Shown in pieces: positions 55,022 to 63,789 of a stretch of 64,000 nt of DNA; positions within the stretch are counted from its first letter, which is position 1; each line of letters begins with the position of its first letter. The stretch is taken from positions 4,346 through 68,345 of the forward strand of contig CAKSBP010000016.1 in NCBI GenBank assembly GCA_934438135.1, read 5' to 3'. The translations under genes and the position numbers were made by a program. The notes beneath the pieces were generated by a model. That model ran no database searches and had not been told where the DNA came from. It was given only the letters and a program-made list of their open reading frames with translations. The stretch is from an uncultured Clostridium sp. (GTDB taxonomy: Bacteria; Bacillota; Clostridia; Lachnospirales; Lachnospiraceae).

Positions 55022-55053
55022 TGAATGTTTTTTAGAATATCTAACTTTAAATA

Positions 55054-55087
55054 TTGATATTTACTTCGAAATATAGCATAATATAGT
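55054..55087 (+). promoter_or_regulatory. nrdG promoter overlapped by a possible NrdR-like box
   Basis: TTGATA (55054-55059), 17-nt spacer, CATAAT (55077-55082). CATAATATAGT (55077-55087) agrees with the NrdR core at nine of eleven positions; no clear second box was found at the expected spacing. Confidence 0.5.
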
Positions 55088-55126
55088 TCAATACCTGAAA
55101 ATATTGAAAGAAGAAAGGCAGATATC

Positions 55127-55651
55127 ATGAATTACGCAGATATTAAACGAATTGATGTGGCAAATGGTCCGGGAGTACGGGTTTCCTTATTTGTAAGCGG
55201 ATGTACCCATCACTGTAAAGACTGCTTTAATGAAGTGGCGTGGGATTTTAATTATGGAAATCCATTTACAGAGACGCAGATTGAAGAGATTATCGGCTAT
55301 CTTGACCATGATTATATTAAGGGACTGACTATACTTGGCGGAGAACCGTTTGAACATGAAAATCAAAAAGGACTTCTTCCTTTATTAAAGAGAGTTCGTG
55401 AGACTTTTCCAGAAAAGAGTATCTGGTGTTTTTCAGGCTATCTGTTTGACAAACAAATCGTGGGAGAGATGCTTCCGAAATGGCCGGAAACAAAAGAAAT
55501 GCTGTCTTATATTGACATGCTGGTAGATGGACGTTTTGTGACAGAACGGAAGAATCTGAGCGTAAGGTTCCGTGGTTCGGATAACCAGAGAATTATTGAA
55601 GTGCAGAAGTCTTTAGCCCAGGGCAAAGTTGTGCTGTGGGATGAAGCATAG
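55127..55651 (+). CDS. nrdG: Anaerobic ribonucleotide reductase activating protein
   Basis: Radical SAM activase that puts the glycyl radical on NrdD. CTHHCKDC (CX3CX2C) binds the 4Fe-4S cluster, and [12 protein letters not shown] is the conserved SAM-binding region. The length of 174 aa is typical. It sits 6.8 kb from nrdD and starts an operon with the dUTPase-like gene, whose start follows 20 nt after its stop, making a nucleotide-metabolism unit. Confidence 0.93.
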   Translation: MNYADIKRIDVANGPGVRVSLFVSGCTHHCKDCFNEVAWDFNYGNPFTETQIEEIIGYLDHDYIKGLTILGGEPFEHENQKGLLPLLKRVRETFPEKSIWCFSGYLFDKQIVGEMLPKWPETKEMLSYIDMLVDGRFVTERKNLSVRFRGSDNQRIIEVQKSLAQGKVVLWDEA

Positions 55652-55671
55652 AGAAAAGAATGGAGATTGCA

Positions 55672-56112
55672 ATGAGTACAGAGACAATTAAAATTAAATA
55701 TTTAAATGACAAAATTGAAAGATTACGTTATATTGATGGAAAATCGGATTGGATTGATTTAAGGGCAGCAGAAGATGTTACTTTAAAGAAAGGAGAATTT
55801 AAATTAATTCATTTAGGAGTGGCAATGCAGCTCCCAGATGGTTATGAAGCACATATTGTTCCTAGAAGCAGTACGTATAAAACATGGGGAATTATTCAGG
55901 CTAATCATATGGGAGTTATTGATGAAGTTTATTGTGGTCCGGAAGATTGGTTTTATATGCCAGTAATTGCAATGCGTGATACGGAAATTAAATTTAATGA
56001 TAGAATTTGTCAGTTTAGAATTGAAAAGCATCAACCTAAAATTGTGTTTGATGAGGTAGAGGAACTACACGGTAAAAATCGTGGTGGCTTTGGTACTACA
56101 GGGATGAACTGA
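55672..56112 (+). CDS. dut: dUTP diphosphatase / dCTP deaminase-family enzyme
   Basis: A 146-residue trimeric dUTPase-fold enzyme that removes dUTP and provides dUMP for thymidylate. Motifs in order: [10 protein letters not shown] (1), [11 protein letters not shown] (2), [13 protein letters not shown] (3), [10 protein letters not shown] (4) and NRGGFGTTG (5, the C-terminal arm). ATG 55672 has GGAG six nt upstream and is chosen over ATG 55660. Its place after nrdG fits dNTP supply. A strong hairpin follows. Confidence 0.88.
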   Translation: MSTETIKIKYLNDKIERLRYIDGKSDWIDLRAAEDVTLKKGEFKLIHLGVAMQLPDGYEAHIVPRSSTYKTWGIIQANHMGVIDEVYCGPEDWFYMPVIAMRDTEIKFNDRICQFRIEKHQPKIVFDEVEELHGKNRGGFGTTGMN

Positions 56113-56127
56113 TTAAGTTAAGTGTAA

Positions 56128-56176
56128 GACGGTCAATTCTATATGGCTGAAGATATATAGAAGCGACCGTCGTTTT
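56128..56176 (+). terminator. Terminator of the nrdG-dut unit
   Basis: GACGGTC (56128-56134) pairs with GACCGTC (56165-56171), with inner TCTATAT-like pairing, then T4. Confidence 0.75.
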
Positions 56177-56230
56177 ATGTTACATTTCTTTTCTTGGTGA
56201 CGATTTGGTGATCATGTGGTAGAATATTCT

Positions 56231-56244
56231 TGTAAGCACTTACA
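56231..56244. promoter_or_regulatory. cre-like (CcpA/LacI-family) site ahead of the pectinesterase
   Basis: TGTAAGCACTTACA has arms TGTAAG/CTTACA and differs from the palindromic cre core only at the central pair (CA for CG). It suggests carbon-catabolite or LacI-type sugar control. Confidence 0.6.
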
Positions 56245-56275
56245 TGTGTTGTTTACATACTTATGGGGATTTGTT

Positions 56276-56335
56276 TGACATTTTGTCTGACATTTTGTCT
56301 GACATTTTGTCTGACATTCTGTCTGACATTCTGTC
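56276..56335. repeat. Five tandem 12-bp repeats upstream of the pectinesterase
   Basis: Three copies of TGACATTTTGTC and two of TGACATTCTGTC in a row, then a partial copy (TGG). Each unit begins with TGACA, as in a -35 element. They lie between the cre-like site and the ribosome site. Confidence 0.85.
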
Positions 56336-56355
56336 TGGAAAAGGAGGTAGTGAAT

Positions 56356-57864
56356 ATGAAACTATTGCAAAACATAGCCAATCGCATTCAAAAACCACTG
56401 TCTAGTATGCTCGGTGTGTTTTTAATTGCAGCAGTGATGATGACATCAATGATGGCAAAAGCATCTACTTCGTCGTCTTGGAATTTTAGTGACTCAGATT
56501 TCCGGAATCTTGGAACGATTTCATCATCCATAACGGTAAATAATTTGATTTTTCTAGCAGATTCTTCAAAGACAATGAGAGTATACAGTGCACCACTTAG
56601 TCTGGATGGAACTACTTATACATATTGTCTTGCTCTTGGCGGCTCTGGAAGTACCAGCTATCGTGCGGTAAAAGTGCCAGTAAGTGGGTCGGATACCATT
56701 AAGGTAACGATGAAATCATCTGGAACAAGTGTACGTTCCTTAGTAGTTGCAAATGCCAGCGGAAGTCAGCTGACTACATTATCAGCGGGAACAAATCTGG
56801 CTGTATCCAGCTATTATTATAGTGGAAACAGTGGATACGTGTATTTATATTCCGCAGGTTCAGGAATCAATCTTTATAAAATTCAGGTAGATTCTTATAT
56901 GTCTTCTACAGGAGGCTCATCTGAGAGTTCTTCGGTACCATCTGGTGCGATTGTAGTTGATAAAAATGGAAGTGGAAATTATACAACTGTACAGGCTGCG
57001 ATTAACAGCCTTGGCAGTTACAGTACATCAGCCAAAACAATTTATGTGAAAAATGGAATATATAACGAAGTAGTAACTATTCCTTACGGTGTATCTAATT
57101 TAAAGATTAAAGGAGAATCTAAGAATACAGTAATCCAGTATGATAATTATAATGGAAAAAGCAATGGAAATGGTGGAACACTTGGAACAGGTGGCAGTGC
57201 AGCTTTTTTCCTGTTTGGAAGCAGTGTTACATTAGAGAATTTAACGATTAAAAATTCCTTTGTAGAAAAGGGAAACAATAATGAACAGGCAGTCGCTTTA
57301 TATGTCACTGGAACGAAAGATGCCGTTAACAACTGCAATATTATTGGAAATCAGGATACTTTGCTTTGTGATGGTGGTACCCAGTATTTCTATAATTGCC
57401 TGATTGCTGGAGATGTTGATTTTATTTTTGGACAGAGCCAGGCATATTTTGAAAAGTGCGAAATCCGTTCTTTAAACCGTGGCAGCAGCTATAACAATGG
57501 TTATATTGCAGCCCCTAGAACCAAAATTAATGCTGACTATGGATTTGTATTTAAAAACTGCAATGTTACCTGTGAATCTGGAACAGCAGCGAAAACAGTA
57601 TGGCTTGGAAGACCTTGGTGTCCAAGTGGAACTAGTGTAAATAAGCCAGCCGCTGCATTTATCAACTGTACGTTAGGTGCCCATATTGCAGCAGAAGGAT
57701 GGACTTCTATGTCAGGTGTACCAGCTTCCTTTGGACGTTTCTATGAATATGGAAGTACAGGAAGTGGTGCTGCGGTAAATAGCAGTAGAATACAGCTTAG
57801 TGCTGCTGAGGCGGCAAATTATACAAAGAGTAATGTATTAAATGGATGGAATCCAAGTTTTTAA
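56356..57864 (+). CDS. Secreted pectinesterase (CE8)
   Basis: Removes methyl esters from pectin outside the cell. Residues 1-40 are a signal peptide; about 45-220 is a beta-rich domain, Ser/Thr-rich, likely carbohydrate-binding. The catalytic beta-helix from about 225 contains GNQDTLLCDGGTQYFYNC with the first catalytic Asp, DVDFIFG with the second, and LGRPW with the substrate-binding Arg. At 502 aa it is full length. The start is ATG 56356 with AAGGAGG upstream; the frame continues back through the tandem repeats but without a ribosome site. The cre-like site suggests sugar control. Methanol would be a product. Confidence 0.9.
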   Translation: MKLLQNIANRIQKPLSSMLGVFLIAAVMMTSMMAKASTSSSWNFSDSDFRNLGTISSSITVNNLIFLADSSKTMRVYSAPLSLDGTTYTYCLALGGSGSTSYRAVKVPVSGSDTIKVTMKSSGTSVRSLVVANASGSQLTTLSAGTNLAVSSYYYSGNSGYVYLYSAGSGINLYKIQVDSYMSSTGGSSESSSVPSGAIVVDKNGSGNYTTVQAAINSLGSYSTSAKTIYVKNGIYNEVVTIPYGVSNLKIKGESKNTVIQYDNYNGKSNGNGGTLGTGGSAAFFLFGSSVTLENLTIKNSFVEKGNNNEQAVALYVTGTKDAVNNCNIIGNQDTLLCDGGTQYFYNCLIAGDVDFIFGQSQAYFEKCEIRSLNRGSSYNNGYIAAPRTKINADYGFVFKNCNVTCESGTAAKTVWLGRPWCPSGTSVNKPAAAFINCTLGAHIAAEGWTSMSGVPASFGRFYEYGSTGSGAAVNSSRIQLSAAEAANYTKSNVLNGWNPSF

Positions 57865-57884
57865 TTTTAATGAATAAAATAAAT

Positions 57885-57939
57885 AAGCTCCCAGCTTCAT
57901 TCTATTAATTAAATAGAGGAAGCTGGGAGCTTTCTATTT
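57885..57939. terminator. Terminator between pectinesterase and catalase (convergent)
   Basis: AAGCTCCCAGCTTC (57885-57898) is exactly paired with GAAGCTGGGAGCTT (57919-57932), with T-rich sequence on the plus strand and A/T-rich on the minus. Confidence 0.85.
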
Positions 57940-57970
57940 TTCAATAAAAGATTGATTATAAAGCCAAAAG

Positions 57971-59437
57971 TTATTTACACCGGTATTTCTCCATGTCTGT
58001 AACGACCATATCCGCCCATTCTTCGTTGGCTTTTCGGAAATTACAGATAACACGTTTGATAATATCTTTCCGACAACAGTAAAGTTCGCTGGCAATGTTA
58101 TCGGAAAGATGGGCACGCTGTTCCTGAGACAGTCCAAGATAATGTTCGCCGGCCTGCATAAAATCATTTTGTTTTGGAATTGGTGTTCGGGCAATATATC
58201 CACAGGCGGTATCTGGGCACGGTACGTGAATGCTGGCAGGGAGCGGCTGGTTTCTATTTAAGCTGTTTGGCGAGTAATTAATCGGCTCGGTATTACATAT
58301 GTAGGTCATATCGCCGTCACGCTGGTTGTTATTGACAGGACAGATGGATCGGTTAATTGGAAGCTGTGCAAAATTGGTGCCGATGCGGTATCTCTGGGTG
58401 TCGAGATAGGAGAAAGAACGGCCTTGAAGCATCTTATCAGCAGAAAGCTCAATACCATTTACCAGGTTGCCAGGACAAAAAGCAGATTGTTCCACTTGGG
58501 CAAAAAAATTCTGTGGATTTTCATTTAGAGTCATCATACCGACTTTACAAAGTGGAAATTGGGTTTCATCCCATGTTTTTGTATCATCTAATGGGTCAAA
58601 ATTCAGCTTTTCAACATCCTCTTTAGTCATCATCTGCACACACAATTCGTATTGTGGGTAACAGCCGCGTTCAATATCACAGTATAAATTTTGGACTGCA
58701 ATATCTGGGTCGGAACCAGCCAGTTCCTGAGCTTCCTGGCGGGTAAGTGTTTCGATTCCCTGTACGCTTTTCCAATGATATTTGATGTAACGGCGTTCGC
58801 TGTTTCCATTTACCCAGATGTAGGTGTTTACACCGAATCCATCCATTTTAGCATAGTTTTTAATCGTTCCACGATCCGAATAAAGCCAGGCGATCATATG
58901 GGTGGATTCAGGGGTGAGGGAAATGAAATCCCAGAAACGTTCGGGATCCCGAAGATTGGTGTCCGGAGAAGGCTTTAAGGAATGAATGACATCTGGAAAT
59001 TGAATTGCATCTCGAATAAAAAATACGGGAAGATTATTTCCAACAATATCATAAATACCTTGATTGGTATAAAATTTAACTGCAAATCCTCTTGGATCCC
59101 TTACAGTGTCTGCAGAACCTTTTCCGCCAATTACAGTGGAAAATCTTACAAAAACGCGGGTTGGACGTTTGGGAACCTGAAGAAAGTCTGCACAGGTGTA
59201 GCGGCTCATGGAGTGGTATGGAATAAAATAACCGAAAGCACCGGTACCTTTTGCATGGACGACACGCTCTGGAATTCGTTCCCGGTCAAAATGTGCTATC
59301 TTATCAAGGAAAGTAATATCCTGAAGAAGTGTCTGACCCCTTGCTCCAACGGTTAGTGAGTTCTGGTCGTCTGGAATAGGGCGTCCTAAACTGTCTGTCA
59401 TATAACAGGCTGGGTCTTTTGATGAATGACGATTCAT
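57971..59437 (-). CDS. katA: Catalase (haem, monofunctional)
   Basis: A 488-residue haem catalase that breaks down hydrogen peroxide. The distal His is in VVHAKGTGAFGYF, the distal Asn in VGNNLPVFFIRD, and the proximal Tyr in FSYLDTQRYRIG. ATG 59437 follows GAGGATAAC and is preferred; the upstream frame lacks a ribosome site. A minus-strand promoter (59496-59468) precedes it. It is a stand-alone gene. A catalase is uncommon in strictly anaerobic Lachnospiraceae, so its source is of interest. Confidence 0.95.
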   Translation of the reverse strand: MNRHSSKDPACYMTDSLGRPIPDDQNSLTVGARGQTLLQDITFLDKIAHFDRERIPERVVHAKGTGAFGYFIPYHSMSRYTCADFLQVPKRPTRVFVRFSTVIGGKGSADTVRDPRGFAVKFYTNQGIYDIVGNNLPVFFIRDAIQFPDVIHSLKPSPDTNLRDPERFWDFISLTPESTHMIAWLYSDRGTIKNYAKMDGFGVNTYIWVNGNSERRYIKYHWKSVQGIETLTRQEAQELAGSDPDIAVQNLYCDIERGCYPQYELCVQMMTKEDVEKLNFDPLDDTKTWDETQFPLCKVGMMTLNENPQNFFAQVEQSAFCPGNLVNGIELSADKMLQGRSFSYLDTQRYRIGTNFAQLPINRSICPVNNNQRDGDMTYICNTEPINYSPNSLNRNQPLPASIHVPCPDTACGYIARTPIPKQNDFMQAGEHYLGLSQEQRAHLSDNIASELYCCRKDIIKRVICNFRKANEEWADMVVTDMEKYRCK

Positions 59438-59467
59438 AATGTTATCCTCAAAAACATAGTTACTACT

Positions 59468-59496
59468 ATTATATGTAGAAAGTGAAGGAAGGTGAA
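59468..59496 (-). promoter_or_regulatory. Catalase promoter
   Basis: Minus-strand TTCACC (59496-59491), 17-nt spacer, consensus TATAAT (59473-59468). A PerR box was sought and not seen. Confidence 0.6.
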
Positions 59497-59590
59497 TAGA
59501 GGAAATACATGTAAAATGCAATTAATGGTGTTGTATGGAAAAAATGTGATATAATAAATTATTAAAAGAATCATAGAAAGGTGTGGGAAT

Positions 59591-60460
59591 ATGAAAATAT
59601 TACAAAGAGCAGTTCTTAGTCTCTTGATAGCCTGTATGGCAGTAAGTGGGTCTAACGGAAAAGGAGTGCAGAAAGTGTCTGCGGCTACGCAGGCAGGGTA
59701 TTACACAATTGAACGTAGTTATCCAGAGTATGACAATGGAAGGGTGACTTATACCAAAGTAAGAGGAACAAACTTTGCTGTACTAGATCATCAAATCAGA
59801 GTGAAATCTGGAAGCAAGGTCAAAACCATTGTAAAATCGTCTAACTATATTACTAGAGTAATTACTAATGGTACGAAAATTTTTTACCAGATTACTAATA
59901 AAGTTTACTCTATTAGTAAAAATGGCAAGAATAAAAAGACTGTATGTACCTGGAAAAATAATTATAGTCTTTCTGGTGTTTATAATGGCTGCTTATATTA
60001 TGACTGCAGATATGGGGAACTTGATTCAGATTCAACTACATATCGTTATACTATCAAAACAAAGAAATCTGTCAAACTGTTTGACAATCAGGGAATTTCT
60101 AAGCAGAGAGGAACTATTATGCTGGTATCTGGTCTTGCCAATGATGTAAGTCCTGTTTCTTTGAAAATTTATGACTTAAAGACAAAGAAAGCAACACTTC
60201 TTTGTAAGCAGCAGATAGGAAATCAGTTTATTGGAAGTAAACTATATTATGCAAAGCTTATTAAATATGATTATGATGCAGGAGATACGTATCGTATTCT
60301 TTATTATAGTTTGAATACAAAGAAAATAACAACAGTATGTACAATTAAAGGAATGAATTATATCAGTGAGTTTACAGCGAAGGGCTGTTATTTTCTAGAT
60401 AGAAATTCTGAGAAATGCTTCTATAATTATAAAACTGGTGCAGTAAGCCGTGCATCATAA
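59591..60460 (+). CDS. Secreted protein of unknown function, beta-propeller-like
   Basis: A 289-residue exported protein with a signal peptide (LLIACMAVSGSNG region) ending near Ala32. The rest has short, regular strands (for example KVYSISKNGKNKKTVCTWK and YYDCRYGELDSDSTTYRY) reminiscent of DUF5050/propeller-like surface proteins. It has many Lys/Thr and no membrane anchor or catalytic motif. The start is ATG 59591 with AAAGG upstream. No neighbour relation is apparent. Confidence 0.75.
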   Translation: MKILQRAVLSLLIACMAVSGSNGKGVQKVSAATQAGYYTIERSYPEYDNGRVTYTKVRGTNFAVLDHQIRVKSGSKVKTIVKSSNYITRVITNGTKIFYQITNKVYSISKNGKNKKTVCTWKNNYSLSGVYNGCLYYDCRYGELDSDSTTYRYTIKTKKSVKLFDNQGISKQRGTIMLVSGLANDVSPVSLKIYDLKTKKATLLCKQQIGNQFIGSKLYYAKLIKYDYDAGDTYRILYYSLNTKKITTVCTIKGMNYISEFTAKGCYFLDRNSEKCFYNYKTGAVSRAS

Positions 60461-60737
60461 GAGGGAAGGGATATGGGGATGGTTGAATGAAATTCAAAGT
60501 TCCCGTTTAGGCATTTTGTAGAAATTAATCGTTCAAAAATAAGGATGTTTTTTGCCTTCTAAAGAATGAGATTATTATGGAAACTGAAAATAGTATATAA
60601 CTATCTTGATTAAGGCATATTTACGGCACGCAATCTTGATTTACTGATGTTAGAATATAAATAGTACAAGCCAAAATGAGAAATCCCAAATGCATATAAG
60701 CATGGTACAATAGAGCCATGCTGAAAGAGGATTTCAT

Positions 60738-61976
60738 ATGGCAAAGCAACATGACAAACAGTTTAAACTTGATACAATCTAGTACTACGAAGCTTATAAA
60801 GATTTAGGAGTACGTGGATGTGCAGAAAATCTTGGAATTGGATACAGCACGTTAACAAAGTAGCTGAAAGACTTTCGCGAATCTGGCGATATTTCTGTTC
60901 TTGGATCTGGTAATTATGCTTCTGATGAACAGAAAGAAATCGCCTGTCTCAGGCGTGAATTGCGTGACGCCCAAGATGCACTTGATGTATTAAAAAAGCC
61001 ATCAACATTCTGGGAAAATGACAGAGGCCATTTATCTCGAAGTGTCTGAGAAGACGGAAGCTGCCAAGAAGTCTGGACGCCGGGGGTTGAGTCTCCGGAA
61101 TATTGCACGTTCAGGATATCGTGCATGACTTTACCACGTGCCTTCTTATACAGAAAAATACCGTGAAACTGTAAAAGTCCAAATATAGGATATTTATGAT
61201 GCTTCTAAGCAGAATGATGGTGCTCCGACGATTGCTGTAGAACTGCGTAAAACCGGTGAAGTCATTTCAGAAAGAGCGGTTGGCACATATATCTACCAAA
61301 TGGGAATCCACACTCAATGGAGCAAGCCGTGGACTATCACCACAAAAGATTCTGATTTCAGCACTGAATTATAAAATATCCTTGATGAACAGTTCAATTC
61401 TGACCGTCCGAATGCTGTCTGGTGTTCGGATATCACCTACATCTTTACGATAGACGGATTTGTCTATCTGACCAATATTATGGATTAATTTTCCAGAAAA
61501 ATCATTGCCTAGATACTTTCAGAAACATTGGAAGTATCCTGTGTGATTGACACTATAAATCAAGCCAAAGCTCGTCAAAATACCGTTCAACCGCTAACCA
61601 TTCACTCGGATCGTGGCAGTTAGTACGTTGCAAAGGAATATAAAAAAGAAAATGAAAATATGCAGCGCAGTTATTCAAAAAAAGCGTTCCCATGGGATAA
61701 TGCATGTATTGAATCCTTCTATTCTATTATTAAACGTGAATGGCTGAACCGCTTTAAAATCCGTGATTATAGGCAGGCATATGGGCTGATTTTTGAATAT
61801 CTGGAGGCTTTCTACAAAATACCAAGCGAATTCACAGTCATTGTGACTATATGTCACCGGCTGAATTCGAACGAGTATATGAAAGAACACATAAAGAGGC
61901 AGAGTTTCTGGAAAAATATACATTCGCATCTTCTGAACAGTTACAAATACAGAGAAAATGGAATTATTTAACTTGA
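60738..61976 (+). pseudogene. Decayed IS3-family insertion element (orfA and orfB)
   Basis: The orfA product can be read from ATG 60738 with an HTH (GCAENLGIGYSTLTK), interrupted by TAG at 60780 and 60861, and an A6G slippery run at 60992-60998 precedes the orfB frame. In orfB, TGA at 61126, TAG at 61186, TAA at 61372 and 61486, and TAG at 61510 and 61621 interrupt the DDE transposase; the triad is visible as VWCSDITYI, IHSDRGS and NACIESFYSIIKREW. A +2 shift near 61815 precedes the C-terminal part, which runs to a TGA at 61974. At least six of the eight stops can be explained as C-to-T or G-to-A changes in Gln, Arg or Trp codons. Confidence 0.9.
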
Positions 61977-62078
61977 TACTTATCTAACAGCAATTTAGCC
62001 GTTTTGTTTTCCATCTATTTGTCTATCTAGTCACTTATGTATGTGAGGCTGGAATTAGTGATATTTAGAATATATTAC

Positions 62079-62107
62079 TTGCAGGAAAATTTATTTAGCG
62101 TTATAAT
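62079..62107 (+). promoter_or_regulatory. Promoter of the second RiPP cassette
   Basis: TTGCAG (62079-62084), 17-nt spacer, consensus TATAAT (62102-62107); predicted start near 62114 just inside an inverted repeat. Confidence 0.7.
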
Positions 62108-62110
62108 AAT

Positions 62111-62156
62111 ATTATCGAATATGGTAGAAAAATTGTATTCGATAATGCAATAGAAG
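62111..62156. repeat. Perfect 11-bp inverted repeat at the predicted transcription start
   Basis: ATTATCGAATA (62111-62121) is the exact complement of TATTCGATAAT (62146-62156), separated by 24 nt and placed between promoter and ribosome site. Either an operator or a 5' RNA hairpin. Confidence 0.7.
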
Positions 62157-62171
62157 AAAGGAGTGAAAGAT

Positions 62172-62300
62172 ATGAAAGAAAATAAGGCAATGAATAGTTT
62201 TGAGATGAAAGAGATTAAAATTAAAGACAGCATTGAATTATCAGACGTTATTATTTCAATCCCAACAATGCCAGGCGGACCAACACGAGGAATGTGGTAA
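62172..62300 (+). CDS. Putative radical SAM-modified RiPP precursor, 42 aa, cysteine-free
   Basis: A 42-codon gene with an excellent AGAAAGGAG site, reading into a basic/acidic leader (MKENKAMNSFEMKEIKIKD), a middle SIELSDVIISIP and a core TMPGGPTRGMW ending in Trp42. It precedes a radical SAM/SPASM gene and shares its promoter, which is the standard layout for such peptides. There is no Cys, so the modification cannot be a thioether; a carbon-carbon or carbon-other link between, for example, Arg/Thr/Trp side chains in the core is conceivable. The core class is not one I can name. A GG pair (35-36) might mark leader cleavage. Confidence 0.75.
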   Translation: MKENKAMNSFEMKEIKIKDSIELSDVIISIPTMPGGPTRGMW

Positions 62301-62315
62301 TTACATATTGAAGAA

Positions 62316-62370
62316 TTAATAGTTTTAACATACTGGAAACATGGTGTTTTCGGTATGTTAAAATTATTAA
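62316..62370 (+). promoter_or_regulatory. 18-bp hairpin between precursor and maturase genes
   Basis: Positions 62316-62333 pair with 62353-62370 around a 19-nt loop with a single wobble pair. No T-run follows, so it is likely a partial terminator or RNA-stabilising hairpin keeping precursor transcripts more abundant than maturase transcripts. Confidence 0.7.
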
Positions 62371-62394
62371 TGGCAGAAATAAAGGGGGATTGTG

Positions 62395-63735
62395 ATGAGG
62401 ATAAAATTTATCGAGGATGGAGACGATATTTTAGCATATTTTCCAGAAACACTAAGGTTTTTTAAAGTGAATCCACTGACTAAATCAGTGATTGAAATGA
62501 TAGATAAAGGTACCTTATATGAGGATATAAAAGTAGATGGATTTACAGAAAAAGATTATAACAGTATAAAACGGATGCTGGATGAGTGCGGAGAAACAAA
62601 TTCTATAGAACGAAAAGGGCTTGGAAAATTCGTATTAAATATAACAAATATGTGTAATCTAGGATGCAGATACTGTTATGCCAATGGTGGGACTTATAAA
62701 TCATCCGAAGGAATTATGAGTGAAGAAGTTGCTGAAAAAGCATTGAATCAGGCTTATGAAAAATTTGGTTCTATTCATACCATTCAGATATTTGGTGGGG
62801 AGCCAACCATGAATATGCCGGTAATACGATTTATATGCCAATATATTACAAAGAGAAATGAATCCTCAGAAGAGAAAAGTCAAATTGGAATTGTAACAAA
62901 TGGAACGTTATTTACGGATGAATTTATTCAGTTGGTAAAAGATTACCACATAGGAGTTACCGTAAGCTACGATGGAAATCCAGAAGTAAATGATATCATG
63001 AGAGTATATAAAAATGGAACTCCAACAGCTGCGGTCATATTAGAAAATATGAAAAAACTGCGGAAATCAACGGGTGAACCAACTCTGATAGAAGTAACCT
63101 ATAACCGTCATCATACAGACTTAGGTGTTAGCATTATGGATATTACAAAGCATATTCATAAAGAACTTGGAGATGTGCCGATACATATTGTTCCAGCTGG
63201 TGGGGATGAAACCTGTGATTTTACATTAAAAAATAGAAAAGCATTTATTCAGTCAATCGATGATATGTTTAACGAAGCAGGTGATTTTCAGCATTTGAAT
63301 CAATATACCTATTCCTTAGTGGAAAGATTTTTAACTGCTTTGATTACAAAGAACTATAATAAACGGATTTGTGATGCGGGGACAGGAACATTGTCTGTAT
63401 CTATTAATGGTGATGTATATCCGTGTTTTCTATTTACAGATGATAATCGTTTGTGCATGGGAAATGTTATGGTCGAAAATGTATTTGAATCAGAGCAGTT
63501 TCAAAAAATATTCAGTCGGTTTGAACACTTTAACAAGGATGAAAATGAAGAATGTAGAAGGTGTTTTATAAGGAAAAGCTGTAATGGATGTTTTGGAATG
63601 AGTTATTTAGAGACAGGAAAGGTATTTCGGTTAAGTGGCATAACCTGTGAGATGGCGAGAAAAATGACGGAACGGCTTATTTTAAATCTATATCGAACAC
63701 AGATGAAGATGCAGGAAGAAAATAAGGATGCATAA
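62395..63735 (+). CDS. Radical SAM/SPASM peptide maturase with N-terminal PqqD-like recognition domain
   Basis: A 446-residue enzyme. Residues 1-75 resemble a PqqD-like RiPP recognition element (DILAYFPETLRFFKVNPL and VIEMIDKGTLYEDI), which would bind the leader. The radical SAM cluster motif CNLGCRYC is at Cys87, Cys91 and Cys94, with GGEPTMNMP downstream. The C-terminal SPASM domain includes NKRICDAGTG, VYPCFLF, CRRCFIRKSCNGC and ITCEMARK. ATG 62395 is preferred over GTG 62392 because AAAGGGG lies at good spacing. The only gene it obviously serves is the cysteine-free peptide gene upstream. No exporter or protease is in the window; either may lie beyond 64000. Confidence 0.88.
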   Translation: MRIKFIEDGDDILAYFPETLRFFKVNPLTKSVIEMIDKGTLYEDIKVDGFTEKDYNSIKRMLDECGETNSIERKGLGKFVLNITNMCNLGCRYCYANGGTYKSSEGIMSEEVAEKALNQAYEKFGSIHTIQIFGGEPTMNMPVIRFICQYITKRNESSEEKSQIGIVTNGTLFTDEFIQLVKDYHIGVTVSYDGNPEVNDIMRVYKNGTPTAAVILENMKKLRKSTGEPTLIEVTYNRHHTDLGVSIMDITKHIHKELGDVPIHIVPAGGDETCDFTLKNRKAFIQSIDDMFNEAGDFQHLNQYTYSLVERFLTALITKNYNKRICDAGTGTLSVSINGDVYPCFLFTDDNRLCMGNVMVENVFESEQFQKIFSRFEHFNKDENEECRRCFIRKSCNGCFGMSYLETGKVFRLSGITCEMARKMTERLILNLYRTQMKMQEENKDA

Positions 63736-63789
63736 GGAAAGAATTTATCATTGGAATCAGTCAGTATTATAAGGTTATAAGTATCAAAT

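Noticed and set aside
56276..56335. Possible CRISPR-like array
   Set aside because: The repeats are head to tail with no spacers, and no cas gene is present.
56263..56355. In-frame extension of the pectinesterase with repeated Leu-Thr-Phe-Cys units
   Set aside because: The repeated residues are a translation of the 12-bp DNA repeats, no ribosome site precedes the upstream ATG, and a canonical site and signal peptide begin at 56356.
60738..61976. Stop-codon recoding in the IS3 element because many stops are TAG
   Set aside because: TAA and TGA also occur, a frameshift is present, and neighbouring genes use normal termination, so decay is simpler.
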